From contig JACJXW010000007.1 of assembly GCA_020636405.1 (NCBI GenBank), positions 124,001 through 188,000 on the forward strand: a stretch of 64,000 bases of DNA, read 5' to 3'. The DNA is from Lewinellaceae bacterium (GTDB lineage: Bacteria; Bacteroidota; Bacteroidia; Chitinophagales; Saprospiraceae). Below, in pieces: positions 1 to 8,495 of the stretch (its first letter is position 1; each line of letters begins with the position of its first letter). A program made the translations under genes and the position numbers. The notes under the pieces are model-generated. The model was not told the origin of the DNA, did no database searches, and saw only the letters and a program-made list of their open reading frames with translations.

Positions 1-59
1 TGCTTCCACATCGTAAGGTCAATATAAAGAGAATATTAAAAAGAGCCTGCCCTATTGAG

Positions 60-180
60 CGCATAATGAGGGCCAAGGATCTGGAACTTGGATAGACGCA
101 CCGTTGCCCCTGAAAAGCTCCTGCTCTGTAGCCAAGATCACAGACTCTCAGGCAAAAACCCTGTTCTTTTGTGGAGAATT
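60..180 (+). ncRNA. possible structured leader RNA upstream of thioredoxin
   Basis: This non-coding stretch ends in ACTCTCAGGCAAAAA at about 151-165, which resembles the 3' signature of glycine (gcvT) riboswitches. The matching 5' GGAGAG strand and the usual GCCGAAGGGGCAA core are not visible, so I do not call it a riboswitch. It lies about 70-190 nt before the thioredoxin gene and is followed by a terminator-like hairpin. It could also be the 3' end of a small RNA or of a transcript from outside the window. Confidence 0.25.
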
Positions 181-194
181 GAAAAGTAAAACAG

Positions 195-220
195 GTAAGG
201 CGCGTTAGCCCGGGCCTTAC
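195..220 (+). terminator. hairpin before thioredoxin gene
   Basis: GTAAGGC at 195-201 pairs perfectly with GCCTTAC at 214-220 and is followed by TTATTATG. It could end an upstream transcript or act as an expression platform for the leader. The U-run is weak, so the terminator role is tentative. Confidence 0.4.
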
Positions 221-251
221 TTATTATGCATTATTGAAAATTGTACTCATT

Positions 252-611
252 ATGGCGACGGTAAAAATGACGGCGGAGACGTTCAAAAACGAAGTCTTCG
301 ATTATACCATAGAAAAAGAATGGAACTTCAAAGGCGGGAAGCCGGCGATCATCGACTTTTACGCCGACTGGTGTGGCCCCTGCAAAATGGTAGCCCCCAT
401 TCTGGAAGAGCTTTCCGAAGAATACAACGGCCAGCTGACCATCTATAAAGTGGATACCGAACAGGAAATGGAACTGGCGTCTGTCTTTGGCATCCGAAGC
501 ATCCCTTCCATCCTGTTCATCCCCACCGAAGGCAATCCGATGATGCAGGCAGGTGCGCTTCCCAAAAGTACCCTGAAAAAAGTCATTGACTCGGAATTGA
601 TCCGGCAGTAG
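252..611 (+). CDS. trxA: thioredoxin
   Basis: Small cytoplasmic thiol-disulfide oxidoreductase of 119 residues, the normal thioredoxin size. The redox centre WCGPC is visible with Cys41 and Cys44, preceded by the conserved FYADW strand. The cis-proline loop appears as SIPS in GIRSIPSILF. An in-frame TTG at 234 would add six hydrophobic residues, but ATG at 252 gives the family-typical N-terminus. There is no signal peptide from that start, so it should act in the cytoplasm, reducing enzymes such as ribonucleotide reductase or peroxiredoxins. It is a single-gene unit followed directly by a strong terminator. Closely related Bacteroidota thioredoxins have the same spacing. Only the exact paralogue (general thioredoxin or a specialised one) is uncertain. 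Confidence 0.93.
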   Translation: MATVKMTAETFKNEVFDYTIEKEWNFKGGKPAIIDFYADWCGPCKMVAPILEELSEEYNGQLTIYKVDTEQEMELASVFGIRSIPSILFIPTEGNPMMQAGALPKSTLKKVIDSELIRQ

Positions 612-643
612 ACAGCAAGCAAAAAAGTGCTTGGTAAGAAAAT

Positions 644-680
644 AAGCCCGCTTCCTGTATTGGAGCGGGCTTTTCTTTTT
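644..680 (+). terminator. rho-independent terminator of trxA
   Basis: AAGCCCGCT (644-652) pairs with AGCGGGCTT (664-672) and is followed by a T-rich run to 680. It lies 33 bases after the thioredoxin stop. Confidence 0.85.
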
Positions 681-845
681 GTCTTCTTCTCCCTGGTGTT
701 TTCGGTAATAGCTTCTATCCAGTTCTCAATAATTGCCTCACTCGGCGGGAGGGAGGATGGACGTTGAAAGCCAGGTGGGGAAGGGAGTACTAAAAAAAGG
801 GGGAAAACAGCCTGGACAAGCAATGATTATCCAACGGCATGTGAG

Positions 846-898
846 TTATCGAACGGTTGATCGAACGGTTTGCGACCGTTCGATCAACCGTTCGATAA
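846..898. repeat. perfect 24-bp inverted repeat built from a repeated phrase
   Basis: Bases 846-869 are the exact reverse complement of 875-898, leaving a 5-base loop (TTGCG). Each arm contains the phrase ATCGAACGGTT twice, 12 bases apart. The gap 612-993 holds no convincing gene; apart from the trxA terminator this palindrome is its only clear structure. It belongs to the family of paired short-phrase arrays seen elsewhere in the window. Confidence 0.9.
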
Positions 899-993
899 AG
901 GGTCGCGCCGCAGGATAAAAACCGCTTGGAATGCACCGCCTGCCGACCTTACCTTGCCGATATATTCGATACATCGTCTAAATCTGCAAACCG

Positions 994-1510
994 ATGAATA
1001 TAAGAGCCAAAATGCTTACGATAGGAATACTTGCCCTGACCATCCATTTGGCAGCACAAGATATCCACACGGCCAATGGCCAGCCTGACGGGCCGATCTC
1101 CAAAATGGTTTCGACGGGCCTATCGGGCTGGCACTATTCCAGGAACTGGATACAGCCTTATCATCAGGCCTTTGGTAACCAGGCTCCGAAAGACTGGTTA
1201 TCACGCCTCTCTTTAAATATGCAGCTCTTTGAGAACCATCAATCAGGCAGCCTGATCCTGATCATTAAAGACGAATATGAAACGCTTGAAGAAGCTACCG
1301 AAAGCCCAGAGTACGATCTTTCGGATTTAGGCCTGGATGATTTTAGCCAGCTGAATACCAGTTGGCCGGAATACGACAATACCCGGCAATCCGACTTTGC
1401 CGGAAAGATCGGCCAGCATAGAACGAGGGCCAGATTGCTCTTATCGGAGTATGAGGGAGAAGTGTATACCATGCTTTACCTGACCAAGGAGCCCTTTTTG
1501 CCCGAGCAGG
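994..1510 (+). pseudogene. 5' fragment of a secreted protein, 3' truncated
   Basis: From ATG at 994 the frame encodes a hydrophobic signal-peptide-like N-terminus (residues 7-21, ending LAAQD) and about 170 residues of soluble protein that I do not recognise. The frame stays open to 1995. From about 1510 onwards, however, it runs antisense through the receiver domain of a clear histidine kinase on the other strand, so the downstream half is not genuine. I read it as the surviving 5' end of a gene whose remainder was lost at a rearrangement junction near 1500-1515. The segment has acidic, Tyr-rich stretches (EEATESPEYDLSDLGLDD). Whether the fragment is still expressed is unknown. Confidence 0.5.
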
Positions 1511-3960
1511 CCGGCGGAAAAACACTGCCGGATCTCCTTTTTCAACAGGCTGGCCGTCATGGCGATGATCGGCGTCTTGGAAAGGCTGTCAAGGTTACCT
1601 TCTTTTTCCCGGATCTTTGCTGTTGCCTGCAGGCCATCCACTTCGGGCATCTGAACGTCCATGAGGATGAGGCCGTAGTCGCCCTGTTCGTAAAACTGAA
1701 TGGCTTCTTTCCCATTTCTGGCTATAGTGATCGCAACCTCCGGAATATAATAGTGCAAGTCATCGGCGGCCAGCATGAGGTTAAACTCATTATCATCGAC
1801 CAGCAGCACCTTGATGCCGGCCATTTTTTGCCCCATCTGCTTGAGTTCATCCGCCGTGATCTTTTGCTGTTCCCGGATCTGTTCTTCGACTTTTTCATAG
1901 GGAAGATGAATGGAAAAAGTACTGCCCAGTCCGACGCTGCTATCGACCGCAATGCTCCCCCCCAACAGGTGGACGAGTTGGCGGCTGATGCTTAAGCCCA
2001 GGCCCGTGCCTCCGAAAGCACGCGTTGAAGCGGTTTCTGCCTGTTCAAAAGACTCAAAGATGAGCTCCAGTTTTTCTTTGGGAATACCGATGCCGCTATC
2101 TTCTACCCGGAACGTCAATTGGCCCTGATCAATGCCGAGCTGTATACGCACCGCGCCGGAATCCGTAAATTTTATCGCATTCCCAACGAGGTTATTCAGA
2201 ATCTGGGTCAGCCGGTAAGGGTCGCCATAGACATTGAGCTGCACCTCCGGATCGATATCCAACTCCAAACGCAGCCCTTTGTCCGCTGCTCTGAAGCGCA
2301 ATATTTCCACTACCGTCATCAGCACCTCATCAAGTTGCATGGGGATATGCTGAATTTCCATTTTCCCCGCTTCAATCTTAGAAAGGTCCAGAATATCATT
2401 CAGGATCACTAATAAGTTGGTGGAACTCTTTTGGATGGCGTCGAGAAATTTTTGCTGTTCGGGCAAATGGCGGTTGCGCAAAAGAATGCGCACCATTCCG
2501 GATATGGCGTTCATGGGAGTTCGGATCTCGTGGCTCATATTGGCCAGAAACTGTTCTTTGTATTTTTCTGATCGCTCAGCCCTGCTTTTTTGCTCCTCCA
2601 ATTCCAGGGTCCGTTCCGCCACCGTTTTTTCCAGCTTGATATTTTGGGCTTTAATGTTTTTGATCCGCCACCGGAAATACCCTCCGATACCTGCTAGTAG
2701 GAACAGCAGGTAAGCCACTCTTGCCCACCAGGTATTCCACCAGGGGGGATGCACGATCACCGGCACCGCTAGTTCATCTTCGTGCCATAAGCCCTTCTGT
2801 CCTCTGGCACGCACTCTAAAGGTGTATTCTCCGGGAGGCAGCTTGTTGTAGCGTGCGGAGTTCAGGCTCGAGGTTTTTGATCAGAACTTATCATAGCCGT
2901 CCATCAAATAGCTGTATTGGATCTGCTCCGGATCGGAATAATCTGCCAGGGCAAATTCAAAGCTGAACGAGCGGTCCCAATGGTAAATGTGGAAAATTTT
3001 CTTGTCCCCAAGTTGGATGCTCCGGTAGAGCGTATCCGCCCGCTCATCGGCCTTCTCAAAGGCGATAAGCACCAACCTGGCCGCCTTCGACTGATCTTTG
3101 TACGACTCGATGGCCGTTTTCGGGTAAAAGGAAATGAGGCCGCCCATCCCTCCAAAGAACATCCGCCCGTCCCGGGCTTTATAATACGAACCCCGGTTAA
3201 ATTCATTATCGGGTAAGCCGTCGATCTCAAAGAAATTAGCAAAGGTTTCCGCTTCGATCTGGAAACGAGAAAGGCCGTGGTTCGTACTGAGCCAAATACA
3301 ACTATCGCCTTCCATCAGTAGCCCGCAGACATAGTTATCCGGTAACCCTTCGCTCGTTTGGTAGCATTTGGAAGAAAGGGAATACGGATCAAAGTGAAGT
3401 AACCCCAGATCCGTACCGATCCATAGTGTGCGATCTTCATTTTCATGAAGGGCCATAATTCGGCTCACCGGCTGGCCGAATTCCTTTGCTGAATAGGAAA
3501 GCAGGCTGTCTGACCGGGGTAGGTACTGAAACAAGGTATTCTCACAGCCAATCCAGACCGACTGGCTGCTGGGGCCGTAGTGTAAGGCATCACAAAAAGA
3601 TTCGTACAGGACAGGAAGCAGGCGCGCCACCTGCCAGGGCGATTGAAGCTGATCAGCCTGACGGTAAGAAAGCCGATCCCAGGAAACCCACCAAAGGCGC
3701 CCCTGATCGTCTTCCGTAAAAGCCCCCTTGTCCTGGGCATTAGGATTGGCGCCCTTTATGGTGCATAAGCTATCCGTTCTGAAGTTCCAGGCATTGCCAT
3801 TGTTCAGCCAAAGTATCGAATCCTGATAATAAAGGTGGAAAGGAAGCTGAAGGGGAATAGCGTTCAAATTTGTTTGGGGCGGAAAGATAAGAAATCTGAA
3901 ATTAAAGTATCCCGAATAACCCGCCCAACTCAATGACGTCTGTGCATTGTTGTAGCCGGA
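1511..3960 (-). pseudogene. hybrid histidine kinase with beta-propeller sensor, truncated at both ends, in-frame stop
   Basis: Read on the minus strand, the segment encodes the last propeller repeats of a two-component regulator (motifs LWIGTDLGLLHF and IWLSTNHGLSRF), then a Y_Y_Y domain, one transmembrane helix (about 2700-2650), and a HisKA domain (SHEIRTPMNAI). An HATPase follows (GDPYRLTQILNNLVGNAIKF, GGTGLGLSI), and then a receiver domain (LLVDDNEFN, ILMDVQMP). Three lesions are visible. The N-terminal propeller is missing, with an in-frame TAG at 3961. A TGA at 2881-2883 interrupts the Y_Y_Y domain between GYDKF and SKTSS, in a position where family members usually have Trp (TGG). The receiver ends abruptly after CFSAG near 1511. 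The reading frame is the same on both sides of the TGA. Intact relatives control polysaccharide-use genes, and a GH81 glucanase lies just beyond. Confidence 0.85.
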
Positions 3961-4038
3961 CTAATCTTGCTGGCTTAATTTGATATACTCTTCAGCACTC
4001 ATGATTGGTATCCTGGAGTACAAACCTGTTTTAGGCAT
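3961..4038 (-). other. 25-codon ORF in frame with the kinase pseudogene
   Basis: ATG at 4038 opens a 25-codon frame (MPKTGLYSRIPIM...KLSQQD) ending at TAG 3961-3963. It is in the same frame as the propeller remnant that follows. It may be the last codons of another lost gene or the scrambled start of the regulator. No function is assigned. Confidence 0.25.
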
Positions 4039-4238
4039 TCAGTCGGATTAAGAGATGCTATGTTAACATCCTGCTTCGGGTTGAAAACGAAATTTGAACC
4101 CCTTCTAAAGGTATACAAAAAAGGAACTGTTTTCGGATCAAAGGCCAAAATTAGGACAAGCACTTATTCGAAAATCTGTATGGTATGCACTTTCCAGGAA
4201 CATAATGCATAGCTTCGTTCTTTCATTGTTCCTAATAA

Positions 4239-7200
4239 ATGCTAATGATGTCCAATCGACTTTTAAAAAACCTATTTTACTTTTCCATCCTTTTATTGAC
4301 TATTCAAGAAACCTCTGGACAAGTGGTTGACGTCGGGAGCGGGAGCTACACGACGGCTTTTCCCGGTGTTGATGCGGCGGGAAGAAATACCTTTCCATCC
4401 GGGACTCCATTCACAACGGGAGTTGCTGCGAGCAAACCCACCCCTACCAACGACTGGTGGTCTCATAAAGTAAAAAACAGCCATTCTTCTAACTTATTCA
4501 ATTATCCGTTTACGCTAAAAACCGTAAACGGTGGATTAGTGGTTTCCTACATTCCCTGGGGCGTGATTGATGATATTGAACCGGTTACGGTAGGCGTGGC
4601 CGGGCTCAATGCTTCGGCGGCTAATGTTTCGGATTTTTCGGATTGGACAGTAACCATTGACTGGAGCAATGCAACGCACCATTTCCAGGCAACGGCAGGA
4701 ATCGGAATGCCCTTTGTCTACTTTTCAAAAGCTTCAACCGATGTTGCGCAGGTTAAGGTAACCCAGGGAACGGTGGCCATTTCTAATGAAATGCTTGTCA
4801 TTACCAATGCCCGAAATGGGGCAGATTTTGTGGTCTATGCGCCCGTTGGAAGCGTTTGGACACAAAGTGGAAATACGTACACTTCTACGCTGAATGGGCA
4901 GAACTATTGGTCATTGGGATTTATTCCATTAAATGCTTCCAACGTGACTGCGGTAGCGAATGCCTATAAAAAGTATGCCTATGTTTTCCCCGCCGATACC
5001 AAAGTAGATTGGTCTTATGATGAAGCCACCTCTGTTGTCACGACGGATTTTTCGATTGCAACAGCGGTAAAGGAAGGAACGGACTCCACTATGCTGATAG
5101 GCTTGTTGCCCCATCAGTGGTCAAATTTAGGCGCTAATTCCCCATCGCTCGGCACCTATACCTATCCAACGGTGCGCGGCGAGTTGAAAACAATGGAGGC
5201 CAATGGCTTTACGGTTGAAAACACCTTTCACGGCATTTTGCCGACACTGCCTTATCTGGACTATTACAGCCCGGGGTTTAGTCCGGCTAAGCTGAACGAT
5301 AAAATAAAGTTGTTAGAAAATGATGGTTTGAACACCTGGACAGACTCTTACAACGAAGGGCAAGAGATGAACCGCCTCATCCAAACGGCGCGGATAGCAG
5401 CCTTGTCCGGAGATACCGTTGCCTTACAAAAGCTACTGACTACCGTCAAAACACGGCTTGAAGATTGGTTGAAAGTGAATGGCAGCGAAGTCGCTTTCCT
5501 CTTTTATTACAATACTACCTGGTCGGCAATGCTGGGTTATCCAGCCGGGCATGGACAAGATGCCAACATCAATGACCATCATTTTCACTGGGGTTATTTT
5601 ATTCATGCCGCTTCCTTTATAGAACAATTTGAACCTGGCTGGGCAGAGCAATGGGGCGAAATGGTTAACTTATTGGTGAGAGATGCCGCAAGTGCCGATC
5701 GTCAAGACGACTTATTCCCCTTTTTAAGAAACTTCAGCCCTTATGCCGGACACTGTTGGGCAAATGGCTTTGCCACCTTCCCACAAGGCAACGACCAGGA
5801 ATCGACCTCCGAAAGTATGCAATTCAACTCTTCCCTGATTCATTGGGGCGAGATAACGGGCGATGATTCCATCCGGGATCTGGGGATATATTTATACACT
5901 ACCGAACAATCGGCAGTAGAAGAATATTGGTTTGACCAATACGACCGCAATTTTTCACCCACACACCCCTACAGTTTGGTGTCGAGAGTTTGGGGCAACA
6001 GCTATGACAATGGCACTTTTTGGACGAATGATATTGCTGCTTCCTATGGTATAGAGTTGTATCCTATCCATGGTGGTTCGCTTTATTTAGGGCATAATAC
6101 GGCTTATGTTCACCAACTCTGGAATGAGATAGAGCAGAACACCGGCATATTGGCCAATGAGGCGAATGCCAATCTCTGGCATGACATCATGTGGGAATAT
6201 TTGGCTTTTGTGGATCCCCAAAAAGCCATTGATCTATATGATAGTTATCCGGAAAGATCCCTGAAATTCGGCGTATCTGATGCGCAAACCTATCACTGGT
6301 TGCACAGTATGAATGTTTTGGGAAATGTGGATGCATCCCTGACGGCGGATCATCCTTTGGCAGCCGCTTTTAACAAAAATGGTTCTATCATTTATGCAGG
6401 ACAAAATTATGGGGATAGCAGTATCGATATTACTTTCTCTGATGGTTATGTCCTTACCGTACCGCCCAGAACCCTGGCAACCAGTTTGGATATTTCCCTA
6501 AGAGGCGAATTGTCCTCCAGCTTTCCGGAGGCCTATCCGGGCGGAAGTGTGGATTTGACGGCTGTCGTCAGCGGAGGAACGGCAACTAAAGTAGAATTTT
6601 ATGATGGAGAGCGTTTAGTCGGGCAAACAACGCAACCGCCTTTTGTGATCACGGCGGATAACCTGTCCATCGGGAAGCATCCTTTTTATGCAAAGGCCTA
6701 TGATGGCGCCCAATTTAGTATTACGAATATTGTCACCGTCCTGGTGGGCGAACAACGCCCTTATGGGGGATTGCCTATTCCCATTCCAGGGTCGTTTGAT
6801 GCGGCACATTATGATATTTTTGAAGGAGGCATTGGAAATGGGATTGCCTATCAGGATGCTACGATCGTCAATGAAGGCAATTTCAGGTTGGATGAATATG
6901 TTGATGCCGAAACGCACGCATCAGAAGGCGATGTGGTGGGTTGGATAGTGGCGGGAGAATGGTTGGAGTATACCATTGACGTCCAACAAGCTGGCAATTA
7001 TAATTTGACATTCCGGTTTGCTTGTGGGAATAATGCCGGCGGTGGGCCAATGAACATCGAAGCAGATAACCAGCTCGTGAAGTCCGGTATTGCGGTCAAC
7101 TCTACCGGTGGGTGGAATAACTGGTCAACTAAAACCATCAATGAGGTTCCTTTAAAAAGTGGCAAGCAGGTATTGAGGCTGAATTTTGATAATGGAGAAT

Positions 7201-8357
7201 TGAATTTGGGCGAATTTACCTTTACGTATTCCGCTCCATTGCCTTACAGCCAACCGATTGCCGATGCCGGCCCGAATCAAATCATCGTTCTACCCCAAAA
7301 TACCGCAACCTTGGATGGAAGTGCGAGTGTCGACCCGAATGGCAGTGATTTGTCCTATACCTGGACACAAGTTTATGGCCCATCCACGCTATCGTTTTCC
7401 GATGCACAGGAGGCTCAACCGACAATTTCAACGTTGGCCGAAGGGGTCTATTTATTGAGATTGAAAGTCGATAACGGCAGTTACGCTGATGAAGATGAGG
7501 TATATATTATCTCAAGCTCAACCAGCAACGTTGCGCCAACGGTATCGCTCCTGACTCCATTGGACGGTTCGGAATACATTGAAGAGGAGATCATTACTAT
7601 CTCCGCCCTTGCATCCGACCTGAATGACAGCATTCAAAGGGTGGAATTTTATGCCAATGGAACGAATATAGCCACCATCCCTCAATCTCCTTACACGTAT
7701 AATTGGACTTCCATCCCTGGAATTTATACCCTGACTGCAGTTGCGTATGACAGCAATAACGAATCCGCGGCTTCCAATGCGGCCGTAGTAGAGATCGCAC
7801 CTGCGCCGCCTTGCAACGGCACCTCCTGGGACGGCGATTTCGATTATGCATTTTCGCCGGATGACAATAATCCAACCTTAACTTTTATTCCTTCCCAGGC
7901 AGGGGTCGGCACGCCAACTTGCATTCTATACTATGGCACCGACTCCAATAATTTGCCGGGCTATAATGTTACGCCAAATGTTCCTTATCAAATCAATGCA
8001 AGCGAAGGAACAAAGATCTATTTCTATTATACTTATTCTTTTCCAGGTGCGGTAGAAAAAAACAATGCTGCCCACAAGGATACCTATGTGATAGGAAGTT
8101 GCAAGCTTGTTTCGGTTCAGGATTTTCAAAAACTGGACTTGAAATATTATCCCAATCCGGTAACGGATATCTTATACGTGGAACTTCCAACCGGAGAAAA
8201 TGAAATTGTCGTGTATGATGTCACAGGAAAAATACTTTATGCAACATCCGCCTCAAAAAGCCTTTTTAAATACGACATGCGTGCACTTTCAGCAGGAATG
8301 TATTTTATTACGGTGGTAAATGGCGTTAAAAAGGCGACGCTCAAAGTAGTGAAGTAG
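4239..8357 (+). CDS. secreted GH81 endo-beta-1,3-glucanase with CBM6 and T9SS sorting domain
   Basis: Extracellular laminarinase of 1372 residues that should hydrolyse beta-1,3-glucans. A signal peptide covers residues 1-28. The GH81 catalytic module spans roughly 45-745, with the signatures NDWWSHK near the start, NDHHFHWGY near 445 and GNDQESTSES near 518, the last holding the conserved Glu (about 521). There follow an Ig-like domain (755-840), a CBM6-type module (850-1000, with GEWLEYTIDV), a PKD/REJ-like domain (1004-1090, starting ADAGPNQ), a second Ig-like domain (1100-1187), and a Cys-flanked domain of unclear type (1190-1287) that may be another glucan-binding module. The last 75 residues (YYPNPVTDILYVE...KATLKVVK) are a type A T9SS sorting domain, so the enzyme is exported and probably held at the surface. 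The start at 4239 is followed within ten bases by further ATGs, so it may be a few codons off. Confidence 0.95.
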   Translation: MLMMSNRLLKNLFYFSILLLTIQETSGQVVDVGSGSYTTAFPGVDAAGRNTFPSGTPFTTGVAASKPTPTNDWWSHKVKNSHSSNLFNYPFTLKTVNGGLVVSYIPWGVIDDIEPVTVGVAGLNASAANVSDFSDWTVTIDWSNATHHFQATAGIGMPFVYFSKASTDVAQVKVTQGTVAISNEMLVITNARNGADFVVYAPVGSVWTQSGNTYTSTLNGQNYWSLGFIPLNASNVTAVANAYKKYAYVFPADTKVDWSYDEATSVVTTDFSIATAVKEGTDSTMLIGLLPHQWSNLGANSPSLGTYTYPTVRGELKTMEANGFTVENTFHGILPTLPYLDYYSPGFSPAKLNDKIKLLENDGLNTWTDSYNEGQEMNRLIQTARIAALSGDTVALQKLLTTVKTRLEDWLKVNGSEVAFLFYYNTTWSAMLGYPAGHGQDANINDHHFHWGYFIHAASFIEQFEPGWAEQWGEMVNLLVRDAASADRQDDLFPFLRNFSPYAGHCWANGFATFPQGNDQESTSESMQFNSSLIHWGEITGDDSIRDLGIYLYTTEQSAVEEYWFDQYDRNFSPTHPYSLVSRVWGNSYDNGTFWTNDIAASYGIELYPIHGGSLYLGHNTAYVHQLWNEIEQNTGILANEANANLWHDIMWEYLAFVDPQKAIDLYDSYPERSLKFGVSDAQTYHWLHSMNVLGNVDASLTADHPLAAAFNKNGSIIYAGQNYGDSSIDITFSDGYVLTVPPRTLATSLDISLRGELSSSFPEAYPGGSVDLTAVVSGGTATKVEFYDGERLVGQTTQPPFVITADNLSIGKHPFYAKAYDGAQFSITNIVTVLVGEQRPYGGLPIPIPGSFDAAHYDIFEGGIGNGIAYQDATIVNEGNFRLDEYVDAETHASEGDVVGWIVAGEWLEYTIDVQQAGNYNLTFRFACGNNAGGGPMNIEADNQLVKSGIAVNSTGGWNNWSTKTINEVPLKSGKQVLRLNFDNGELNLGEFTFTYSAPLPYSQPIADAGPNQIIVLPQNTATLDGSASVDPNGSDLSYTWTQVYGPSTLSFSDAQEAQPTISTLAEGVYLLRLKVDNGSYADEDEVYIISSSTSNVAPTVSLLTPLDGSEYIEEEIITISALASDLNDSIQRVEFYANGTNIATIPQSPYTYNWTSIPGIYTLTAVAYDSNNESAASNAAVVEIAPAPPCNGTSWDGDFDYAFSPDDNNPTLTFIPSQAGVGTPTCILYYGTDSNNLPGYNVTPNVPYQINASEGTKIYFYYTYSFPGAVEKNNAAHKDTYVIGSCKLVSVQDFQKLDLKYYPNPVTDILYVELPTGENEIVVYDVTGKILYATSASKSLFKYDMRALSAGMYFITVVNGVKKATLKVVK

Positions 8358-8394
8358 GGTATACGCCCTCTTCACTTTGTCTTCCCATTTTCCA

Positions 8395-8402
8395 TACCTT
8401 TG
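8395..8402 (+). promoter_or_regulatory. Bacteroidota -7 box upstream of thiL
   Basis: TACCTTTG fits the TAnnTTTG consensus of Bacteroidota primary-sigma promoters. It lies about 94 bases before thiL, which would put the 8420-8489 repeat hairpin inside the leader. No good -33 element was seen. Confidence 0.5.
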
Positions 8403-8419
8403 CACAACCAGAGGGGCCC

Positions 8420-8489
8420 GTTAGTCGTTGTTGGTTGTGAGTTGTTGGGGTACGAATAACGCAACTGGCAACTCACAACCTATAACAGA
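8420..8489. repeat. paired heptamer arrays forming a hairpin in the thiL leader
   Basis: Left arm: four heptamers, GTTAGTC GTTGTTG GTTGTGA GTTGTTG (8420-8447). Right arm: four heptamers of the opposite sense, CAACTGG CAACTCA CAACCTA TAACAGA (8462-8489). Within them GGTTGTGAGTTG (8433-8444) pairs perfectly with CAACTCACAACC (8469-8480). The hairpin ends 6-15 bases before the thiL start. Confidence 0.75.
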
Positions 8490-8495
8490 AAAGAC

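Noticed and set aside
60..180. Confident glycine riboswitch call
   Set aside because: Only the 3' signature is present; the 5' strand and the central core are not visible.
994..1995. 333-residue plus-strand gene across the whole frame
   Set aside because: From about 1510 it runs antisense through a kinase with intact receiver and ATPase motifs; only the first half is plausible.
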